64,000 nt of DNA, taken from contig OX393549.1 of assembly GCA_947650365.1 (NCBI GenBank), forward strand, positions 96,936,014 to 97,000,013, in the 5' to 3' direction. A model generated the notes under the pieces. The model was not told the origin of the DNA and searched no databases. It worked only from the letters and a program-made list of their open reading frames with translations. The translations under genes and the position numbers were made by a program. This DNA comes from Chamaelirium japonicum (lineage: Eukaryota > Streptophyta > Magnoliopsida > Liliales > Melanthiaceae). Shown here in pieces: positions 51,101-59,742 of the stretch (position 1 is its first letter; every line of letters begins with the position of its first letter).

Positions 51101-54100
51101 CGGGAGCACAAGGGGTATCGCTGCTATGATCCCTTAGCTCGTCGGATCCGTGTCTCTCGTCACGTCTCCTTTGTTGAGGATGTCCCGTACTTTTCCCCTG
51201 AGTCTCGGGATCTTTCCTTGCCTCCTGCGTCATCCTCCTCACATCTCCACATCCCTGTTCTACCCCCGGTTTCTGTTGCCCCATCCACGCCTACTCCACC
51301 TCCACCACCACCACCACCACCTCCTCTGTGTCCGTCGCCACCTCCACCACCACCTGTTACTCATGTCTATGTTCGTCGATCTGCAGCTCCTCCAGCGTCG
51401 GTTCACACTGGTACTCCCTCGCCTGATGCTGCTGCCCCCTCCTCCCCGGTCGTGGATCCTGCTCCTGTTCGGCGCTACCCGGCGCGCGAACATCACCCTC
51501 CTGCCAGATACGACTACTCTCCTGACAGGTTTGGCTACTCTGTTTCTCCCTTTGACTCTCCTGACTCTTCTGGCTACTCTGCCAGTGTCTCCTATTCACC
51601 ATCCTTTCAGGCCTTTCTTACTGCTATACACACCCATCGGGAGCCCCGATCGTACCGTGAGGCAGCGTTACATCCAGAGTGGCGGCAGACCATGTCAGTT
51701 GAGCTTGAGGCTTTTCAGCGGACCCAGACCTGGGAGTTGGTGCCTTGTCCCTCCGGGGTGGTGCCTGTTAGCTGCAAGTGGATATTCAAGGTCAAGACTC
51801 GGCCTGACGGATCCATTGAGCGGCACAAGGCTCGCCTCATTGCTCGTGGCTTCTCCCAGGAGTATGGGATTGACTACGAGGAGACGTTTGCTCCGGTTGC
51901 TCGGATGACTACTGTGCGCACCCTCTTAGCTGTGGCAGCTGCTCGAGGGTGGTCTCTCCATCAGATGGATGTCACCAATGCGTTTCTCCACGGTGATCTC
52001 TCCGAGGAAGTCTACATGGCTCCTCCTCCGGGCACTTCAGTTCCTCCAGGGCACGTGTGTCGGTTGCGCCGAGCCATCTATGGGCTCAAGCAGGCCCCTC
52101 GTGCCTGGTTTGAGCGATTTCGCAGTGCAGTTCTGGCCGCCGGGTTTGTTGAGCGTCACTCCGACTATGCCTTGTTCACTCGCTCCTCCAGTCAGGGCAT
52201 TGCAGTTCTTCTCCTCTATGTGGATGATATGATCATCACTGGGGATGACAGTGCCACCATCGCCTTTCTCCAGCGGCATCTCCAGAGTCAATTTGAGATG
52301 AAAGATCTGGGCTCTCTTCGCTACTTTCTGGGTCTTGAGATTGCCAGATCATCTCGTGGTCTGTTGGTCTCACAGCAGAAGTATATCTCCGACATCCTTG
52401 CTGATGCTGCGCTTACTGACACACGTACTGCTGACACACCCATGGAGCTCAATTTGAAGCTTCTCGCTACAGATGGTGAGCCGCTCCAGGACGTCTCCCG
52501 CTACCAGAGGTTGGTTGGGATGCTTGTCTATCTCACCATGACCCGGCCAGACATTGCCCATGTTGTTGGCATTGTCAGTCAGTTTGTTCAGGCTCCACGG
52601 TCAGTACACCATGCAGCTGTTCTCCGGATTATCCGCTACCTCCGGGGCACCATCACCCGTTCACTACTGTTTCCCTCCACCTCTCCGTTGGTGCTGCGTG
52701 CCTACTCAGATGCAGATTGGGCAGGAGATGCAGACACTCGTCGATCTACTACAGGATACTGTGTGTTTCTGGGTGACTCACTGGTTTCGTGGCGCAGCAA
52801 GAAGCAGGAGTCTGTTGCTCGCTCCAGCACCGAAGCCGAATACAGGGCTATGGCTTCCACCACCGCCGAGATTGTCTGGCTTCGCCGTCTTCTGCTTGAC
52901 TTGGGAGTGGTGATATCCGGGCCCACCCCTCTCTTCTGTGACAACCGGAGTGCTATTCAGATTGCTAGCAATCCGGTCTTCCATGAGCGAACAAAGCATA
53001 TTGAAGTTGATTGTCATTATGTTCGCCAGGCGTTTATCGATCACACCATCTCCCTGCCTTTCATTCGCTCATCGGAGCAGACTGCTGATTTTCTGACGAA
53101 GCCACTGACGACTGCTCGCTTCAGGCATTTTCTAGGCAAACTCTCGGTTCATGATCCACCGTGAGTTTGACGGGGAGTGTTAATGTAAATGTAATGGGTC
53201 GGGTTTACTGTATAGTCGGGTCGGGTTTACTGTATATATATTGGGCTTGAGTCCCTCAATGGAATCATTCTATTCCTCTCCAAAACCCTAGCCGTCATCT
53301 CCTAACAGACCAAAAGGTTTCAGAGTTTGACTTAAATGATGTATTCTTTATGTAATCGACACCAGATTTTGTCGAAATAACCAAAACCATATTTTTGTTG
53401 ATGTTGACATTTCCTTCGTTTTCGATGTTGTTACCTTAAAAAAAGAAAATTTATTAGTGGTTTCAATCGACAATGTGGACTTTTCTAACCATGCCCTAGA
53501 GATCGATAATCCTCGTTTCCTCCGTCATCTCTATCTCGACATGATTGATCTCGTCACATGTCCTCACTTTGCACCATAGCCTCCGGCAGGACTTCCTAAC
53601 GATTGAACGGGTGTAACTCTAATGTTAATTGATGGATGATATTGTGGTGATATGCATCAAGACTATCACAATCGGATATATGATCCCTTGTAAAGGATTT
53701 TTCATTACACCAAAAGTTAACAATTGGGGTTATGTTAAATGGAGTCTCAACCAAAAGGCTGAAATTTTAAATAAAATCAACAAACTTTGGTGTTGAAGGT
53801 AATTCTGAATTGATTCATAGAATAATAAATAAAACGTTTACGCCCTCCGCTTTTTATAAGCATCGACTCCATACAAAGAGTCATAACCTTCCAGTTAGGG
53901 TTGAAAAAAGAATTACAAACCCCTTCTAGAAGTACCTGTGGTATTAATGTTTTCTATAAATGTCCTGGGAGATAGGGTAGGACATCTTGCAGATTAAGAG
54001 AAATCAAGATAGGTACATCTGGAATCACAAAAGGGTGAGAGGTGCACAAAATTAATCCTTTGGCCTTTTTGGTTAATTAAGGATATTATATGGCTTTAAT

Positions 54101-57100
54101 TACACGAGAAACAACTCACGTAGGGTTGGATTCATGGAAAAAGAGTAGGGGAGAAAAGGAATCCTTCATGAGACCGAGCTCCTCTCTTCTACGAGTGAGG
54201 GCCCACGGGGGAGTAGGAATCCTTTTTTTTTTTTGCAGATTCTCTCTTAAGCTGGTTCTTTGTTAAATATACAGATAAACATCTTGAATTGCTAGCCCAT
54301 CCTCCCTTGCTAATAGCATACCCTGAAAAACACTTTACACCCACTTCGAAGCAAAACTTGATCCATACACTAGCTATCTGGAAAAATTCTAGAAACGTGA
54401 TAAGGCATGATCTGCATCACGGTTCTTTAAAACATTGTTATATCAGTTTTTATATTATTATAATATGTTTTAGGCCATTTATTTATGTTTTTTTTGTCAT
54501 TTTTGCTTTATTTATCATTTGTAATCAATGCCTTGTCATGTGGGGATGTCTGAGACCTCATCCGAGAGCTTTTAGGATCATTTTGGGCTCTTTTGAGTGT
54601 GTTTTCAGCTTTTAATAATAATACCTAGGCGAGCAAGTATCTGTACGGTGCCCTATGGTCGAGATTAGTTTTCGAATCTGACTGTTAGATCATCATGAGT
54701 TGAGTTATTTGATGATTGGGCATTATTTGGGGTTTAATAAAAGCCTTTTGGGCTTTTATCCCTTTGTTGTACAACCATACAGAACTTCTTCCCCTCCCCC
54801 CTTTCTCTCATTTTCACGTGAAAAACACTCTTATTTTCCCTTGCATCCGAGGCATTTCCTCTTCTTTCATTGCGATCTCCACCGTTCATAGCAAACCCCA
54901 TTTTATAAAAAGTAAGTGATGTACGCTCCAATGAGGGGCGCTACAATCCTAAGCCTTTCGGGCTTTTCTTTGGCCAACAAACTAAGATATAATTAGGGGC
55001 AATGTGTGAGCGGTCCCTGACAAAGAAATCATTTAAGCTAAAGGAATTTGAAATGTTGTGGACGAATATGCCTTCCACAACATTTCAAATTTTCTTTTGC
55101 ATGCCATCAAACCGCGAACTTTCAAACCCTCGCTAGATCTGCTCTCCGCCATCGAATCGAACCTAAACCTAACCCTAAACCCAAGATCTATGGGCCATGG
55201 GATGAACCCTAGACCTAGGATTTCTAAACCTAACCCTAAGACCTGAGACCGAATGGTGGCAGGTTCTCGTTGTCGCTGCTCGCCGCCCCGGCGACGACAA
55301 GTAGCTGCAACTCGTTGGGGTCGAGGTCGAGGCCGCGAGGGTCGATCTCGGCACGCTGCTGTCTCGCCGCTCGTGCCGCTGCTCTCGCTGTCGCCGCTCA
55401 CGCCGCTGCTCTTGCTGCCACCGCTCACGTGCTCGAGAGATGGGAGGAGAGTCCGAGGGTAATATTGGATTTTTGAAAAAAGCCAAGGACTTATCGTTCG
55501 TTGAAATGTTAAGATGGTCTGGGCGTTCCAAAATCTCTCTGTTAGGGATTAATCACCCAATATCCCATATAATTATCAATATGGCACAGTATGACTCAAA
55601 AAGGCAGCAAACATACCATTATCTCATGAAGTTCTATGAGGCATATGCATTAATATCAACCATGGATCAAAATCTAACAAGTAAGACGTAATATTGTCAC
55701 GAAAAACAGAATTCAGCATATAATAATAATGCTTGCAGTAGTAGAATTCAGATCTAACAAACCTATATGCAGCAGATTTTCTTTTTTTTTTTTTTTTTTT
55801 TTTTTTGAGGAATTCCTCTCCGAGGAGGAGAGGAAGGGGTTAAGCCATACCCCAAGCTATTTTATTAAAATAAGAGACGAAAGAGATTACAGATTACAAA
55901 GAAAAGGAAACATATCTCCCGATTGCTTAGGAGAGAAGGCTGTGGCCCAGGTTTGCACCATCTCCTTGAATTTCTCCCAGACTGCTGCTATTGACAGCTC
56001 GACTCTAGAGAAGACTCTAGCATTCCGCTCTCTCCAAATGCACCAACAGATACCAATAACTAGAAGATCCCACGTCGACCTTAGTTTACTGCTTATCCTC
56101 TTAGAGCGCCACAGAGTCCATAACGATCGAAGAGATCCAGGATGGCCCTTAACAAGAAATCTGTGCTTAAGCATCCTCCAAAGCCTCCGGGAGTAGGAGC
56201 AGCGAAGGAACAGATGGTCAACATCTTCCTGATGGGAAAGGCAAAGTGGGCAGGAAGAGACTGGGACATTCGGGTTATTCCGAAGGCGGAGATTAACTCT
56301 GGTGAGGATCCTCTCTCTAATCGCCAGCCACATAAAGATCCTTGTCTTGAGAGGTGTTGGAGATCTCCAGAGGTGCGAAGCAATCGGACAGATTAGCCCT
56401 CCTGCATTAAAGAACCTGTAGAAAGAACGGACCGAGAAGGCACCGGAGGCTTCCCACTTCCAGGTGGAGGAATCTCTGTCCGGCGAGAGCATGAAGGAAG
56501 AAAGGATGCGGTAAAGTTCTGTAAGCTGATCCTGCTGCGTTGGGTCCAGAATCCTCCTGAATTTCACCGACCAGGAGCAATCCCCTCCAGACCTGGAAAC
56601 CTGGGACCGGACTGAAGCATTCTGATCCCACGCTAGGTCGAAAAGCTCAGCAAAGAGAGAGGCGAGAGAGATATCACCTACCCAATGATCCAGCCAGAAT
56701 TTGATGTTCCTTCCATCCCCTAGAACCAGCTTGGTACCGCATCGGAAGGCTGAACCAACGCGACAAATACCTTTCCAGAATGGAGAAATCTTCCCCGACC
56801 TCCGGCTCTTCGCTTGAAGAGGGGAAAACCGCCTAAAGTATCGGTCTCTAATGATGGTCGACCAATGATCTCCGTGGTCGTTCTGCAATCGCCACCACCA
56901 TTTCCCAAGCAGTGCTCGATTGAAGTCTCTCAAGTTGAGAATTCCCAGCCCACCTTGTGCCCTGGATTTACAAGCTACCCCCCACTTGACAAGATGGTAA
57001 GATCCAGAGCTCCCATCTGCCCCTCTCCAAAGGAAATGGCTCCTGATACTATCAATCTTCTTAATCACCCAAGAAGGAACAAAGTAGAACGCCAAATAGT

Positions 57101-59707
57101 AGGACGGGATGGAGGAGAGAACAGAATTAATCAGGCAGAGACGTCCTCCGAGAGACAAGTGTCTGCTCTTCCAACTCGAGAGGCGCAAGTCCACTTTCTC
57201 AACAACCTTAGACCATTGAGCCCGAGAAATTGGTCTGTTGCTGATAGGGAGGCCTAAGTACTTCATCGGGAGTGTGTCCAGTCTACAGTTAAGAATCCTG
57301 GAGGCTTTAACGGCTACCTCTGCAGCGTCACCGACAAAGAAAATAGAACTCTTATTGAAATTAATACGCAGTCCTGAGCAAAACTCCAGGCCATAAAGAA
57401 TGATCTTCAGCACCGCAATCTGATCAAGCTTCGCTTCACAGAAGAGGATAGTATCGTCAGCGAAATGAAGGTTGGAAAGGTGCCAAGAATTACCTCGGAT
57501 ACCCCGGAGAAGGTTAATCGCATTAGCCCGAAGCAAGATCGCATCGAAAGCATCCACTGCGAGGATAAACAGAAAGGGAGAGATGGGGCAACCCTGCTTC
57601 AGCCCTTTCTTCACTAGGAATTGGCTGCCCAGCTCACCATTCACTGAACAGGAAATCTTGGAAGACGAGAGACAATCAGAGATCCAACGCTGCCAAGTAA
57701 CCGGGAACCCTTTAGCTCTAAGGGTAGAGAGAATGAAGTCCCAATGCAACCTATCGAATGCCTTCTCAAAGTCAAGCTTCAAGATGAGACCCTCTTCCTT
57801 CCTCTCCTTAAGATGATAAATGACCTCCTGAACAGAGGCAACACTGTCTAAAATCAGGCGACCTTTGATGAAAGCAGATTGGGATTTGCTGACTATCGAG
57901 TCCAAGTATGGGGCCATCCGGTTAGCTAGAATCTTCGTGACTATCTTGTAAATGCAGTTAGAAAGACTGATCGGACGGAAATCTGTCACTGCTTCAGCCC
58001 CCTGGCGTTTCGGGACGAGAACAAGGATGGAATAGTTAAGACTATGGAGAGAAGCCGCACCTGAGAAGAAGTCTAGGACGAAGCGGATAACGTCCTGGGA
58101 GATGCAATCCCAGAAGGCCTGAAAGAAGACCATCGGGAAACCATCCGGACCAGGAGCCCCGTCTCCTCTCATCTCCATAACAGCCCTCCGGATCTCTTCA
58201 GCCGAAAAAGCTCTGTCGATGTCCGAATCATCTGGGAGCCGACCCATAGGAAGATTAAGCCAATCCAGCGAGGCTGAGGAGGACGGCAGAGAGCGGAAGT
58301 AATTCTTAAAATGGTCACCAACCCCTCGCAGGATAGAATCTGTGCCGGAAAGAAGTTGGCCCCCCACTTCTAAGTGCCCTATGAAGTTCTGCTTCCTTCT
58401 CTGGGTCGCAACCCTGTGGAAGTAAGAGGTGTTCCGGTCTCCTAACAGAACCCATCTGTCTCTCGAGCGCTGCTTCCACATAATCTCCTCTCGCTTCAAA
58501 ATCTCAAGAAGATCTTGCCGAGCACGAAGTAGGTCTCGCGATTCTCCCTCGGAAAGAGGAGAAAGCTCTTCCTTAGATTCAAGAACACCAATACCCTGAA
58601 GAAGAGCCTTCTTCCTAGTAAGAACGTGGCCAAATTCGGATCGCTCCCACCCTCGAATCTTCTGTCGAAGAACTCGGAACTTCCGGACTAAGTTCCGGGC
58701 GGAATTAAAGTCCGCCGGAGTCTGCGACCACCACTTCCGAACAAGATCATCGAACCCCGGGTTCTCTCTCCACGCTTTCTCAAACCTGAATCTCCTCTGA
58801 GGCTTACCAAGAGTAGGGCAGGAATCCAAAAGTAGGGGTACATGATCCGAGACTACTGACTGAAGGGAGGACTGAATAGAGTCAGGAAAAAGGGTATATG
58901 CAGCAGATTTTCAAAGGAAACATTACTAAGTATGCTTGCAAAGGTTATCGATATAATCTATATGATTATGATGATAACTAGGCATGTATTAGGCTTCAAC
59001 TAGGGGTGGAATGAAGGTGAATACGGCTGCTAGGCGATGCGGTGACGGTGAAAATAAGCAAGAAGGGATGCGAAAGCGTAGTCAAAGATGGAATAAAGGA
59101 TAGATAATGCTTGGAGTTTCCCTCCGTGGGTTGATGCGAGGATGCGCCGATGATCCCACTCACCGTGCCAGACCGGACGTCGAAAGAAGTCAGATCCTTT
59201 GAAAGAATAAGCTGAGGCCTACTCGAGGTGAGGTCTCTCAAGGCGAAGTCGAGGAAGGGGTGAGGGTCGAGAACACGAGTCTCTGCCGGAAGCTCTCACG
59301 AAGGGGCACAATACTTCATTAAAATCTGAATCCTTCTTCTTTCTTTACCCCTTTATAATCTAGGGTTTCATGTGTGGATGGTGGAGATCAATCAAAGACA
59401 GATTATGGAGGGCTAGACATGGAGCTAAATATGGCAACAAGAGGGAGGTAATTAAGGAATAGAGAGGTGGCGTGTGGGAGAAGGGAAAAAGGGTCCACGG
59501 CTCACGATTTCACGTGAAGAGTGGTACGGATGGGATCAAGATTGGGGAAGTCACGGCTAGGAAAGGATTAAAGCCCCTTTGGGCTTATCTCAAAAGCCCA
59601 TTCAACCTCTAATTGAAGCCCATTATATGCCACATCATCTAAGTTTTATGTTTTGAGCATCTAGCCATCGGTTTCGAGATCTAATCTCGACCATTGGCTC
59701 CCCACAA

Positions 59708-59742
<35 letters not shown>

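Larger units (their letters stand above)
48060..53307 (+). mobile_element. Complete Ty1/copia retrotransposon
   Basis: The element is 5248 bp, with identical 130-bp LTRs (48060-48189 and 53178-53307) and a perfect target duplication GACCA (48055-48059 and 53308-53312). A primer-binding site directly follows the left LTR, a 0.6-kb C-rich leader follows that, and one uninterrupted polyprotein ORF follows the leader. GGGGAG-type purines precede the right LTR. Every part needed for transposition looks intact, so the insertion is recent. It lies in the 34.9-kb NRPC2 intron in the sense direction. The 130-bp LTRs are near the short end for copia, and close in length to the 129-bp LTRs at 5349-6923. 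Confidence 0.97.

Noticed and set aside
51245-51365. Pro-rich run as a separate structural protein
   Set aside because: It is the linker between integrase and reverse transcriptase inside the single copia polyprotein.
59709-59740. CRISPR-like or regulatory array
   Set aside because: It is a plain CA microsatellite; no spaced repeats of CRISPR type exist anywhere in the window.
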